DNA of 64,000 nt from Metarhizobium sp017305935. GTDB lineage: Bacteria > Pseudomonadota > Alphaproteobacteria > Rhizobiales > Rhizobiaceae. The stretch spans positions 1-64,000 of the forward strand of contig NZ_JARRIR010000015.1 in assembly GCF_029601685.1 (NCBI RefSeq), given 5' to 3'. Below the pieces are notes generated by a model. It did no database searches. It was not told the DNA's origin and saw only the letters and a program-made list of their open reading frames with translations. The stretch's first letter is position 1, and each line of letters begins with the position of its first letter. Of the stretch, positions 24,965-33,946 are shown piece after piece. The translations under genes and the position numbers were made by a program.

Positions 24965-25379
24965 GCTCGCGATTTCAAGACAAGCGTTGATGAGGCTGGG
25001 GCAAATAGCAGTTCTTCACGCAAACACTCTGGTGAACCATGAAGAACGTGCAAAAAAACCCGTCTACGGCGAGCTTTCTATTAGGTTTGAATCTCGAGAC
25101 CACAAGGCAGATTAGTTGCAAGCCGTGCGAAGGCAGCAGATCGCTGCGACGACTCATTCTCGCCCGACTTCCTCGCTCTCTCGATTATCGCGCGCAATCA
25201 ACCACTCGTTCGCAACCGGGGAGGGAAGCGGGACCGTCTCGTATTTGCCCGAGCGCGGCTTTCCGTGACCAACACAGGCTCTTTTCCATGGCAATGACAT
25301 TTCGCATGATGACCTCAGATAATCTCCATAGCCATCCGCGGTACGCTCGTGCGGCCGCTCCGCGAGGGGAGGTCCGCGC
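24965..25379 (+). other. Long leader before the ABC exporter operon
   Basis: 415 nt without a confident gene. One frame (25039-25383, 114 aa, Arg-rich, beginning MKNVQKNPSTAS) ends in an ATGA overlap with the HlyD start, but its composition is not protein-like and I see no ribosome-binding site. The last 20 nt hold GGGGAGG for the HlyD gene. A regulatory leader is possible. Confidence 0.4.
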
Positions 25380-26447
25380 ATGAAATCTCTCAAGAACTGG
25401 ATTGTCGCGATCGTCGTCCTTGCCGGCGTCGCCGGCGCTTATTACGGCTTGCGCATTTATGACGGATCCGGGCTTCCGGCCGGGATCGCCGGCGGAAACG
25501 GTAGGATCGAGGCCACCGAAATCGACATTTCCACGAAGACCCCCGGACGCATCAAGGAGATTTTGGTCGACGAAGGCGCGTTCGTCAGCGCCGGCCAGGT
25601 GCTGGCCATCATGGATACCCAGCAACTGGAAGCGCAGAAAAAACAGGCCGAAGCCTCGCTGCAGCGCGCCGTCATCAGCGTCGATACGGCAAGAAGCCTT
25701 CTGTCCCAGCGCGAGGCGGAGCGTGAAGCTGCCGCTGCTGTGATCGGCCAGCACGAAGCCGAACAGGATGCTGCGGAGCGGAAACTCGCACGCACCGAGC
25801 AACTGATCAGAACCAATACGACATCCCTGCAAACACTTGACGATGACCGGGCATCGGCACAGAGAGCACGGGCAGCCGTCGCGGCCGCGAAGGCGTCGCT
25901 TTCCGCGTCCGAGGCCGCCATCGGCGCCGCCAAGGCCCAGATCATCGATGCGGAGGCCTCCGTCGTGGCTGCGCAGGCGGCCATCGAAAGCATCGTTGCG
26001 GATATCAATGACAGCACGCTGAGATCACCCCGCGAAGGGCGCGTACAGTACCGCGTTGCCCAGCCTGGCGAAGTGCTGTCGTCTGGTGGCCGCGTCCTCA
26101 ATATCGTCGATCTCAGCGACGTTTACATGACGTTCTTCCTGCCGACCGAACAGGCGGGCCGCATTCAGATGGGATCCGAGGTTCGTCTGGTTCTCGACGC
26201 CGCCCCTCAATACGTCATCCCCGCTACGGCAAGCTTCGTGGCGGACGTCGCACAATTCACACCCAAGACAGTCGAGACTGAGGAGGAACGCCAGAAGCTG
26301 ATGTTCCGCATCAGGGCGAAAATATCGCCTGAACTGCTGCGCGAGCATATTCAGTACGTCAAGACAGGGCTCCCCGGGATGGCCTATGTCCGCATTGCGC
26401 AGGATGCCGAATGGCCTGCGCACCTCACCGAGGCATTGGTGAAATGA
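25380..26447 (+). CDS. HlyD/YhiI-type membrane fusion protein
   Basis: 355 aa. N-terminal membrane anchor (about 7-25), first lipoyl half (RIKEILVDEGAFVSAGQVLAIMD), long Ala/Glu/Gln coiled coil (about 75-205), second lipoyl half (LRSPREGRVQYRVAQPGEVLSSG) and a beta-barrel. GGGGAGG precedes the ATG. Its stop overlaps the ABC gene by 4 nt. This is the adaptor of the YhiI/RbbA/YhhJ exporter type. Confidence 0.9.
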   Translation: MKSLKNWIVAIVVLAGVAGAYYGLRIYDGSGLPAGIAGGNGRIEATEIDISTKTPGRIKEILVDEGAFVSAGQVLAIMDTQQLEAQKKQAEASLQRAVISVDTARSLLSQREAEREAAAAVIGQHEAEQDAAERKLARTEQLIRTNTTSLQTLDDDRASAQRARAAVAAAKASLSASEAAIGAAKAQIIDAEASVVAAQAAIESIVADINDSTLRSPREGRVQYRVAQPGEVLSSGGRVLNIVDLSDVYMTFFLPTEQAGRIQMGSEVRLVLDAAPQYVIPATASFVADVAQFTPKTVETEEERQKLMFRIRAKISPELLREHIQYVKTGLPGMAYVRIAQDAEWPAHLTEALVK

Positions 26448-29230
26448 GCCAACTGTCGCCAGGCGGGAACGACGCGCAGGAGCCCTCTGCCGCGGTCGTA
26501 AGAATCGACGATGTCAGCCTGTCTTACGGCAAGACGCGCGCGCTTGATGCTGTTAGCCTCGACATTCCCGCCGGCATCATGGTCGGGCTGATCGGTCCCG
26601 ACGGCGTCGGAAAATCCAGTCTGCTCAGCCTCATTGCGGGCGCGCACAAGGTTCAGGACGGCCATATTGAGGTTCTGGGCGGCGACATCGCCGACAAGAA
26701 GCACCGCGACCGGACCTGCCCGCAGATCGCTTACATGCCCCAGGGTCTCGGAAAAAACCTCTACCCGACGCTGTCGGTGTTCGAGAATATAGAATTTTTC
26801 GCGCGCCTGTTCGGCCAGGACAAGCGTGAGCGTGAGATCCGCATCGACGACCTGCTCCGGCGCACCGGGTTAGCCCCCTTCCCCGATCGCCCGGCCGGCA
26901 AATTGTCGGGCGGCATGAAGCAGAAGGTCGGACTTTGCTGCGCCCTGATCCATGACCCGGATTTGCTGATCCTCGACGAACCGACGACAGGCGTGGATCC
27001 CCTGTCACGCAGGCAGTTCTGGGAGCTGATCGACGATATCCACCGCGACCGCCCGTCGATGAGCGTGGTCGTCGCGACCGCTTACATGGAGGAGGCGCAG
27101 CGCTTCGACTGGCTGGTTGCCATGGATGACGGCAAGATCCTTGCGACCGGCACGCCGCAGGAACTGCTCGCGCGCACCGGAGCGGCCAACCTCGATGCCG
27201 CCTTTGTCGCCCTGCTTCCGGATGAACGACGCTCCGGTCACCACGAGGTGGTCATACCGCCGAGATCCGATGACGGGCGGACGGACTATGCCATCGAAGC
27301 CGAACACCTGACCATGCGGTTCGGCGACTTCACCGCCGTCGACAATGTCAGCTTCCAGATCCCCCGCGGCGAAATCTTCGGCTTTCTTGGCTCGAACGGC
27401 TGCGGCAAGACCACGACCATGAAGATGCTTACGGGCCTCCTGCCGGCGACCGAAGGAACCGCAAAACTGTTCGGCAACGAGGTCGATCCGAAAGATATCG
27501 AGGTCAGACGGAAGGTCGGTTATATGAGCCAGGCCTTCTCGCTCTACACCGAGCTTACGGTCCGCCAGAACCTCGACTTGCACGCCAGGCTGTTCAGCCT
27601 GCCGCCCGATAAAATCCCGGCGCGCATTACGGACATGGCCGAGCGCTTCGACCTCAATGAGATCATGGATACTTTGCCGGATGCGCTGCCGCTCGGCATC
27701 CGGCAGAGATTGTCGCTCGCCGTGGCGATGATCCACGCGCCCGACATTCTGATCCTGGACGAACCCACATCGGGCGTCGATCCGGTGGCGCGCGACGGGT
27801 TCTGGCAGATACTCTCCGACCTGTCGCGCAAGGATGGCGTGACGATCTTCGTTTCGACCCATTTCATGAACGAAGCAGAGCTTTGCGACCGTATCTCGCT
27901 TATGCATGCCGGCAAGGTGCTCGTCAGCGACACGCCACGCGCCATCATCGAGAAGCGCTCAGCCGAAACGCTGGAGGAAGCCTTCATTTCCTATTTGGAG
28001 GAGGCCATCGGCGACAAGGCTTCACCTGCGCCCGCCCCAATCACGCAGCGTGAAGAGGCGGATGAAGCCGCCGCGCCCCCGCCGGCTTCATCCGCTAGTT
28101 CGACTTTCAACCTGCGCCGTATGCTCGCCTATACACGGCGGGAATCGCTCGAACTGCGCCGGGACCCGATCCGCGCGACGCTCGCCATTCTTGGCAGCGT
28201 CATTTTGATGTTCGTCGTGGGTTTCGGCATCAATATGGATATCGAGAACCTGTCCTTTGCCGTGCTCGACCGGGACGACACGACGATCAGCCGCGACTAC
28301 ACGCTTCAGATCGCCGGATCCCGCTATTTCACGGAGAAGGCGCCGATCGTCGATTACAACGACCTCGACCGACGCATGCGCGACGGCGAACTCAGCCTCG
28401 CACTGGAAATCCCGCCAGGCTTCGGGCGCAATGTCGCGCGCGGCACCAAGGTCGAAATCGGCGCCTGGATCGACGGCGCAATGCCTTCGCGGGCCGAGAC
28501 GGTGCGGGGCTATGTGCAAGGCATGCATCAGACATGGCTCACCCAGAAAGCGCGCGAACTCTATGGCGACGCGGCAACGACCGGCACCTTCGAGATCGCC
28601 CTTCGATACCGCTACAATCCGAGCGTCGAGAGCCTCAAGGCCATGGTGCCAGCCGTCATCCCGATGCTGTTGATGATGATCCCCGCCATGCTCGCCGTTC
28701 TGAGTGTCGTGCGCGAAAAGGAACTCGGCTCTATCATCAATTTCTACGTGACACCCGTCACTCGGGTGGAGTTTCTCCTCGGCAAGCAATTGCCTTACAT
28801 CGCGCTTGCCATGCTCAACTTCTTCATGTTGACGGCCTTCGCGATATTCGTGTTCCAGGTGCCGGTGACAGGCAGCTTCCTGACGCTGACCGGTGCTGCA
28901 CTTCTCTACGTCACGGCGGCGACCGGGCTGGGACTTCTCACTTCCACCTTCATGAGCAGCCAGATCGCTGCGATCTTCGGGACCGCGCTGATCACACTCA
29001 TTCCGGCCGTCCAGTATTCCGGAATGATCGATCCGGTCTCCTCGCTGGAGGGGGTGGGCGCATTTATCGGACAAATCTATCCGGCGACCTACTTCGTCAC
29101 GATCGCACGCGGTACCTTCTCCAAGGCACTCGAATTCAAGGATCTTGCTACGTCGTTCATCCCGCTCCTGATCGCTGTCCCGGTTCTTCTCGCCAGCAGC
29201 GCGGCGCTCCTCAAGAAACAGGCGGGGTGA
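26444..29230 (+). CDS. RbbA-like fused ABC exporter: two ATPase domains plus ABC-2 permease
   Basis: 928 aa. The first ATPase (about 20-260) has Walker A GPDGVGKSS, signature LSGGMKQK and Walker B LLILDEP. The second (about 285-515) has GSNGCGKTT and ILILDEP, but its signature reads LPLGIRQR instead of LSGGQ. From about 565 an ABC-2 permease follows, with one helix, a large periplasmic domain and five or six helices. The layout matches RbbA/YhiH. Start at 26444 overlaps the hlyD stop. Confidence 0.9.
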   Translation: MSQLSPGGNDAQEPSAAVVRIDDVSLSYGKTRALDAVSLDIPAGIMVGLIGPDGVGKSSLLSLIAGAHKVQDGHIEVLGGDIADKKHRDRTCPQIAYMPQGLGKNLYPTLSVFENIEFFARLFGQDKREREIRIDDLLRRTGLAPFPDRPAGKLSGGMKQKVGLCCALIHDPDLLILDEPTTGVDPLSRRQFWELIDDIHRDRPSMSVVVATAYMEEAQRFDWLVAMDDGKILATGTPQELLARTGAANLDAAFVALLPDERRSGHHEVVIPPRSDDGRTDYAIEAEHLTMRFGDFTAVDNVSFQIPRGEIFGFLGSNGCGKTTTMKMLTGLLPATEGTAKLFGNEVDPKDIEVRRKVGYMSQAFSLYTELTVRQNLDLHARLFSLPPDKIPARITDMAERFDLNEIMDTLPDALPLGIRQRLSLAVAMIHAPDILILDEPTSGVDPVARDGFWQILSDLSRKDGVTIFVSTHFMNEAELCDRISLMHAGKVLVSDTPRAIIEKRSAETLEEAFISYLEEAIGDKASPAPAPITQREEADEAAAPPPASSASSTFNLRRMLAYTRRESLELRRDPIRATLAILGSVILMFVVGFGINMDIENLSFAVLDRDDTTISRDYTLQIAGSRYFTEKAPIVDYNDLDRRMRDGELSLALEIPPGFGRNVARGTKVEIGAWIDGAMPSRAETVRGYVQGMHQTWLTQKARELYGDAATTGTFEIALRYRYNPSVESLKAMVPAVIPMLLMMIPAMLAVLSVVREKELGSIINFYVTPVTRVEFLLGKQLPYIALAMLNFFMLTAFAIFVFQVPVTGSFLTLTGAALLYVTAATGLGLLTSTFMSSQIAAIFGTALITLIPAVQYSGMIDPVSSLEGVGAFIGQIYPATYFVTIARGTFSKALEFKDLATSFIPLLIAVPVLLASSAALLKKQAG

Positions 29231-29233
29231 TCC

Positions 29234-30346
29234 ATGCGCTTGGCCAACATCGCCCAACTCGGCATCAAGGAGCTGCGCGGTCTCGCCCGGGACCCAATGC
29301 TTGTCGTCCTCATCCTCTATGCCTTCACCCTGTCGATCTACACGGCTTCGACGTCGATGCCTGAGACGCTCAACAAGGCAGCCATTGCTGTCGTCGACGA
29401 AGACCAGTCTCCCGTCTCCTCCCGCATCCTGACCGCGTTTTACCCGCCTTATTTCTCTATCCCCAAGGTCATTTCCCAGCATGAGATGGACAGTCGCATG
29501 GATGCGGGGCTCGACACTTTCGCCCTCGACATTCCGCCGAATTTCCAGCGTGATCTGCTTGCCGGTCGAACGCCTACGATCCAGCTCAATGTCGACGCCA
29601 CCCGCATGTCGCAGGCCTTCAGCGGCGGCGGCTATATCCAGTCCATCGTCTCCAGCGAAGTCAGCGAATATCTCAACCGCTACCGGGGAACCACCGAGGT
29701 TCCTGTGGATCTCGCTCTGCGTTCCCGCTTCAACCAGGAGCTCAACAAGGGTTGGTTCGGCGCCATTTCCAATGTGATCTCATCGATCACGATGCTTTCG
29801 ATCGTGCTCACGGGTGCGGCTCTCATACGTGAACGCGAGCATGGCACCATCGAGCATCTTCTCGTGATGCCGGTGACGCCGACCGAGATCATGCTGAGCA
29901 AGATCTGGTCGATGGGGCTCGTCGTGCTTGTTGCCTCTGCCATCTCGATCGTGTTCGTCGTGCAAGGGGTTCTTCAGGTGCCGATCCAGGGCTCCGTCGG
30001 CCTTTTTCTGGCAGGTGCGGCGCTACAGCTCATCGCCACCACGTGCATGGGAATTTTCCTCGCCACCATCGCGGGCTCGATGCCGCAGTTCGGGCTGCTG
30101 TTGATGCTGGTTCTGCTTCCGCTTCAGGTTCTGTCGGGTGGCGTCACTCCACGCGAAAGCATGCCGCAGATCATTCAGGACATCATGCTCGCAGCGCCAA
30201 ACACCCACTTCGTGATCCTTGCGCAATCGATCCTGTTTCGCGGTGCGGGCCTCGATGTGGTGTGGCCACAGCTGCTGGCTCTCGTGCTTATCGGCGCAGC
30301 GCTCTTTGTCTTTGCGCTACGCCGCTTCCGGACCTTCCTGCAATAG
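29234..30346 (+). CDS. ABC-2 type permease (YhhJ-like)
   Basis: 370 aa with the ABC-2 layout: one N-terminal helix (about 20-40), a periplasmic domain (AIAVVDEDQSPVSSRIL, FALDIPPNFQRDLLAGR), then five or six helices from about 180, including EREHGTIEHLLVMPVTPTEIMLSKI. It starts 3 nt after the fused ABC gene and is its partner half-permease. Substrate unknown. Confidence 0.9.
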   Translation: MRLANIAQLGIKELRGLARDPMLVVLILYAFTLSIYTASTSMPETLNKAAIAVVDEDQSPVSSRILTAFYPPYFSIPKVISQHEMDSRMDAGLDTFALDIPPNFQRDLLAGRTPTIQLNVDATRMSQAFSGGGYIQSIVSSEVSEYLNRYRGTTEVPVDLALRSRFNQELNKGWFGAISNVISSITMLSIVLTGAALIREREHGTIEHLLVMPVTPTEIMLSKIWSMGLVVLVASAISIVFVVQGVLQVPIQGSVGLFLAGAALQLIATTCMGIFLATIAGSMPQFGLLLMLVLLPLQVLSGGVTPRESMPQIIQDIMLAAPNTHFVILAQSILFRGAGLDVVWPQLLALVLIGAALFVFALRRFRTFLQ

Positions 30347-30437
30347 GCGAGCGCGGGCCGCGATGATCCGCAAGGCGTCATCAAGGTCACCCGGTTGAAA
30401 GACAAAAGCGGTTTATTCGAACAGGAGGTTGTCAGTC

Positions 30438-31478
30438 ATGCAAGGACTTATGAAAGCTGCGATTGTTCATGAATTTGGAAAGCCGCTGATAATCGAGAAC
30501 GTTCCGATACCCGTGCCCGGCCCGGGCGAAGTGCTGGTGAAAGTGGCCGCCTGTGGCGTGTGCCACACCGATCTGCATGCCGCCTCCGGCGACTGGCCGG
30601 TCAAGCCATCCGTGCCCTTCATTCCCGGCCATGAGGTAGCAGGCACCGTCGCGGCCCTCGGTCCAGGTGTCACGGACTTTGCAATCGGCGATGCCGTCGG
30701 CATCGCATGGCTCCATGACGCCTGCATGCGGTGCGAACATTGCGAAACCGGCTGGGAGACGCTTTGCGAGCATCAACACAATACGGGCTACAGCTGCGAT
30801 GGAGGCTTTGCGGAATACGCGATCGCCAATGCTGCATTCGCTGCAAGACTGCCTGACGACGTTGATTTCACGGCGGTCGCGCCTATTCTCTGCGCCGGCG
30901 TCACGACTTACAAAGGGCTCAAGGAAACGGAAGTGCGACCCGGGCAATGGGTCGCCATCTCCGGCATCGGCGGCCTAGGCCAGGTGGCCATCCAATACGC
31001 CAAAGCAATGGGATTGAAGGTCATTGCACTGGATGTCACACCTGAGAAGCTGGCTTTGGCAAGGCGGACTGGGGCAGATGTCGCTCTCGACGCGCGGTCC
31101 CCGGACGCCATCGCCGAGGCCCTCGAAGCAACAGGCGGCGGAGCACATGGAGTGCTCGTCACCGCGGTATCGCCTCCGGCGTTCTCGCAGGCGCTCCAGC
31201 TCGTTCGACGAAAAGGCACCGTTGCTTTGGTCGGATTGCCGCCAGGCGAATTCGCGACGCCTATTTTCGATGTCGTCCTGAAGCGCATAACCGTGCGGGG
31301 CTCAATCGTCGGCACGCGTCGGGATCTTGACGAGGCCATCGCCTTTTTTGCCGAAGGCAAAGTCAAGGCTCAGGTCACGCCGGCGCCGCTTGAGGACATC
31401 AACCGGATTTTTGAGGAGCTCAAAGCTGGCCGTGTCGAGGGCCGCGTCGTGCTCGACATGTCAAGCAAAGCCGCCTGA
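30438..31478 (+). CDS. adhP: Zinc-dependent alcohol dehydrogenase (AdhP type)
   Basis: 346-aa MDR-family enzyme reducing aldehydes or oxidising alcohols with NAD(H). It keeps the catalytic zinc ligands in CGVCHTDLH and GHEVAG, the structural zinc cysteines in CMRCEHCETGWETLCEH, and the cofactor loop GIGGLGQVAIQYAK. The start at 30438 follows AGGAGG by 9 nt. It comes 91 nt after the exporter operon. Under oxygen limitation it could regenerate NAD+, an inference. Confidence 0.93.
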   Translation: MQGLMKAAIVHEFGKPLIIENVPIPVPGPGEVLVKVAACGVCHTDLHAASGDWPVKPSVPFIPGHEVAGTVAALGPGVTDFAIGDAVGIAWLHDACMRCEHCETGWETLCEHQHNTGYSCDGGFAEYAIANAAFAARLPDDVDFTAVAPILCAGVTTYKGLKETEVRPGQWVAISGIGGLGQVAIQYAKAMGLKVIALDVTPEKLALARRTGADVALDARSPDAIAEALEATGGGAHGVLVTAVSPPAFSQALQLVRRKGTVALVGLPPGEFATPIFDVVLKRITVRGSIVGTRRDLDEAIAFFAEGKVKAQVTPAPLEDINRIFEELKAGRVEGRVVLDMSSKAA

Positions 31479-31511
31479 TCGGATCGAGGCCGCGTTTCAA
31501 AAGGGATGCGC

Positions 31512-32162
31512 ATGATTACGTCTGACATCATGACCCGCGACGTCGCAACGATCAGTGTGGATGCTCATGTGCGTCACGCTGTTTCCGTGATGCTGGAGCG
31601 CGGCGTCAGCGGTCTGCCGGTAACCGGTAGCGAGGGAAATCTCGTCGGGATTATCACCGAAGGCGATCTGATGGGTCGAAAGGAAATCGGGAAGTCTTTG
31701 CTCGGCCGGCAGGTTCATCCGATGACCAATGAGCAAGATCTCAAAAACTATATCCGATCCAACAGCTGGCGCGTTGGTGACGTCATGACGGCGGAGGTTA
31801 TTACGGTCGCCCCTTCCACACCGTTGGCGACGGTGGCCGAGACCATGCTGAGCCGCAACATCAAGCGTATTCCGGTAACGTCCGACCGCGCGGTTATCGG
31901 GATCGTCAGCCGCCGCGACCTTTTAAAGGCGACCTCCTTTTCGGGTATCGAACACATTGCGCGTGGAGACGAAGGTATCAGGCTTGCAGCTTCGGCGCGT
32001 ATCCGCAATGACCTCGGATTTGATCCAGTCAGGCTGAACATCGACGTGCGCGACGGGACAGTTGCGGTCGCCGGAGCGGATTTGACGGAGTTCCAGTTCA
32101 GGGCGGTGCAATGTGTTGTTGAGGGCATACCCGGGGCAAGCTTTCTCAAGCAAAGGACTTGA
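31512..32162 (+). CDS. CBS-domain pair with C-terminal BON domain
   Basis: 216 aa. Two CBS motifs (about 1-60 with SDIMTRDVATISVDA, and 90-145 with GDVMTAEVITVAPST) are followed by a BON domain (about 155-216: ARIRNDLGFDPVRLNIDVRDGTVAVAG). AAAGGG 6 nt before ATG 31512 favours this start over the ATG 6 nt earlier. Cytoplasmic; probably senses adenylates. It follows adhP by 33 nt and precedes the arc promoter. Confidence 0.88.
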   Translation: MITSDIMTRDVATISVDAHVRHAVSVMLERGVSGLPVTGSEGNLVGIITEGDLMGRKEIGKSLLGRQVHPMTNEQDLKNYIRSNSWRVGDVMTAEVITVAPSTPLATVAETMLSRNIKRIPVTSDRAVIGIVSRRDLLKATSFSGIEHIARGDEGIRLAASARIRNDLGFDPVRLNIDVRDGTVAVAGADLTEFQFRAVQCVVEGIPGASFLKQRT

Positions 32163-32353
32163 TATTGCTTTCGCATAAATAAAAGTGATTAGTATTTAGA
32201 TTTGAAGTTCGGTCCTGAAATGCAGGTGCTCGAATTGATGGACGGTAACGGTAACGCCAGCGCTTGAGCGTCCCTCGCAACGTTAGCGACGATTTCGACC
32301 ATAGTAATCAAGGCTTGGAACGGCGCGATCACACCCAAAATGCGCCTGCATTA

Positions 32354-32394
32354 GTCATCAGCCGTTGACTCAGATCAATTCCTCAGCCTAAAAA
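32354..32394 (+). promoter_or_regulatory. Arc-operon promoter with palindrome TCATC-AGCC-GTTGA overlapping -35
   Basis: GTCATCAGCCGTTGACT holds the palindrome (32355-32368) and a -35 TTGACT; TAAAAA about 18 nt on is a possible -10. It lies 134 nt upstream of the antiporter start. The rest of the 339-nt space 32163-32501 shows no gene; the region 32162-32340 is AT-richer than its surroundings. Confidence 0.65.
32365..32378 (+). promoter_or_regulatory. FNR/FixK-like box TTGAC-TCAG-ATCAA
   Basis: Nine of the ten half-site bases match the FNR/ANR/FixK consensus TTGAT-N4-ATCAA. Its left half is the -35 arm of the palindrome just described. Arginine deiminase operons are classically under ANR-type oxygen control, so this would fit. 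However, the distance to the proposed -10 is not the usual class II spacing. Confidence 0.4.
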
Positions 32395-32501
32395 ACGAGC
32401 AACGGTCGTTTTTCTTCGCCTGCACCTAGAGGCTTTCTCCGTTCCGAGCAAGTCGTAGCCGCCCGCGAAGCTTGAATATCGACCGTTTCTCGGAGGGGTT
32501 C

Positions 32502-33935
32502 ATGAGCGAGATTTCTGAAGCATCGAAGGAACGTCAGTTCCGGTTTCCAACCGCATTCACGATCCTGTTCGGCCTGATCATTCTGGTCGCAGCACTCACA
32601 TGGATCATACCAGCCGGGCAGTACGATCGCGTCCAGAACGCTGCCCTGAACAAGCATGTGCCGGTTGCAGGCACATATGCTGTGACCGAGCCGGCGCCCC
32701 AGGGGATACTCGACATCATCATGGCGCCGATCCGGGGGTTCTACGACCCCGCAGCCGGCACCGCAAACGCCATCGATGTTGCTCTTTTCGTCTTGGTGAT
32801 TGGCGGGTTCATCGGGGTCGTCACCTCGACAGGCGCGATAAATGCCGGAATCGAGCGCGCTATGGCCAAGCTCAAGGGACGGGAAAAGTGGATGATCCCG
32901 TTCCTGATGGCGCTGTTTGCCTTCGGCGGCACCACCTATGGAATGGCCGAAGAAACGCTCGCTTTCTATATGCTGCTGATCCCGATTATGATCGCCGCGC
33001 GATATGACGCGGTTACCGCCGTCGCCATCATCCTCCTTGGAGCAGGCGTTGGTGTCCTGGGGTCCACGGTCAACGCATTTGCCACCGTTATCGCCTCTGA
33101 CGCGGCCGGCGTGCCGTTCACGCAAGGCCTGGTCTTGCGCGTCGTCATTCTCGGGCTGACCTGGCTCGCCTGCGTTGCCTACGTCATGCGCTATGCGGAA
33201 CGGGTTCGGCTCGATCCGAGCAAATCGCTCGTCTACGACATGAAAGCCGACAACGAGAAGCTTTTCCTCAGCGCTCATCACGAGGGGACGATCGACTTCA
33301 CCCTGGTACACAAGGTCGTGCTTGCAGTCTTCGGCATCACCTTCGTGGTGATGATCTGGGGTGTGCTCAAGGGCGGCTGGTGGATGGGCGAGATGAGCGG
33401 TCTCTTCCTCGCCTCCGCCATTGTCATAGGCGTCATTGCGCGAACGGGTGAGAAGAACTTCACGGATGCCTTCGTTAACGGAGCACGCGATTTGCTTGGC
33501 GTTGCCCTGATCATCGGCTTGGCTCGCGGTATCGTCGTCATCATGGATGCCGGCAAGGTCACCGATACGATCCTGCACTGGGCAGAGGTCTCAGTTGCCG
33601 GGCTGGGCAAAGTCGCCTTCATCAACGTGATGTACTGGCTCCAGATCCTGTTGTCGTTCTTCGTGCCGTCGTCGTCGGGTCTTGCGGTCCTGTCGATGCC
33701 GATCATGGCCCCGGTCGCCGATTTTGCCGGCGTGGGCCGCGATCTGGTCGTCACTGCCTATCAGTCGGCGAATGGCATCGTGAATCTCATTAATCCGACC
33801 TTCGCCGTGGTCATGGGTGCGCTCGCCATAGGTCGCATCCCATACGAACGGTGGCTGCGCTTCATGTGGCCGCTTCTCGTGATCCTCACCGTCATCATCA
33901 TGGCGAGCCTCAGCATCGCCGCCATCATCGTCTGA
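32502..33935 (+). CDS. arcD: YfcC-family arginine/ornithine antiporter-like carrier
   Basis: 477-aa inner-membrane carrier of the YfcC/C4-dicarboxylate-like superfamily. Typical parts are WIIPAGQYDR near the N-terminus, FAFGGTTYGMAEETLAFY, GSTVNAF and PSSSGLAVLSMPIMAPVADF; about 12 helices. GGAGGGG precedes ATG 32502. Being first in an arcABC operon indicates arginine/ornithine exchange. The fold differs from the APC-type ArcD of Pseudomonas, so the symbol reflects role, not homology. Confidence 0.85.
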   Translation: MSEISEASKERQFRFPTAFTILFGLIILVAALTWIIPAGQYDRVQNAALNKHVPVAGTYAVTEPAPQGILDIIMAPIRGFYDPAAGTANAIDVALFVLVIGGFIGVVTSTGAINAGIERAMAKLKGREKWMIPFLMALFAFGGTTYGMAEETLAFYMLLIPIMIAARYDAVTAVAIILLGAGVGVLGSTVNAFATVIASDAAGVPFTQGLVLRVVILGLTWLACVAYVMRYAERVRLDPSKSLVYDMKADNEKLFLSAHHEGTIDFTLVHKVVLAVFGITFVVMIWGVLKGGWWMGEMSGLFLASAIVIGVIARTGEKNFTDAFVNGARDLLGVALIIGLARGIVVIMDAGKVTDTILHWAEVSVAGLGKVAFINVMYWLQILLSFFVPSSSGLAVLSMPIMAPVADFAGVGRDLVVTAYQSANGIVNLINPTFAVVMGALAIGRIPYERWLRFMWPLLVILTVIIMASLSIAAIIV

Positions 33936-33946
33936 AGGAGATTGTC

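Noticed and set aside
28088..29482. 464-codon leftward frame opposite the RbbA-like exporter
   Set aside because: Shadow of the permease domain; charged His/Arg/Asp-rich translation without domains.
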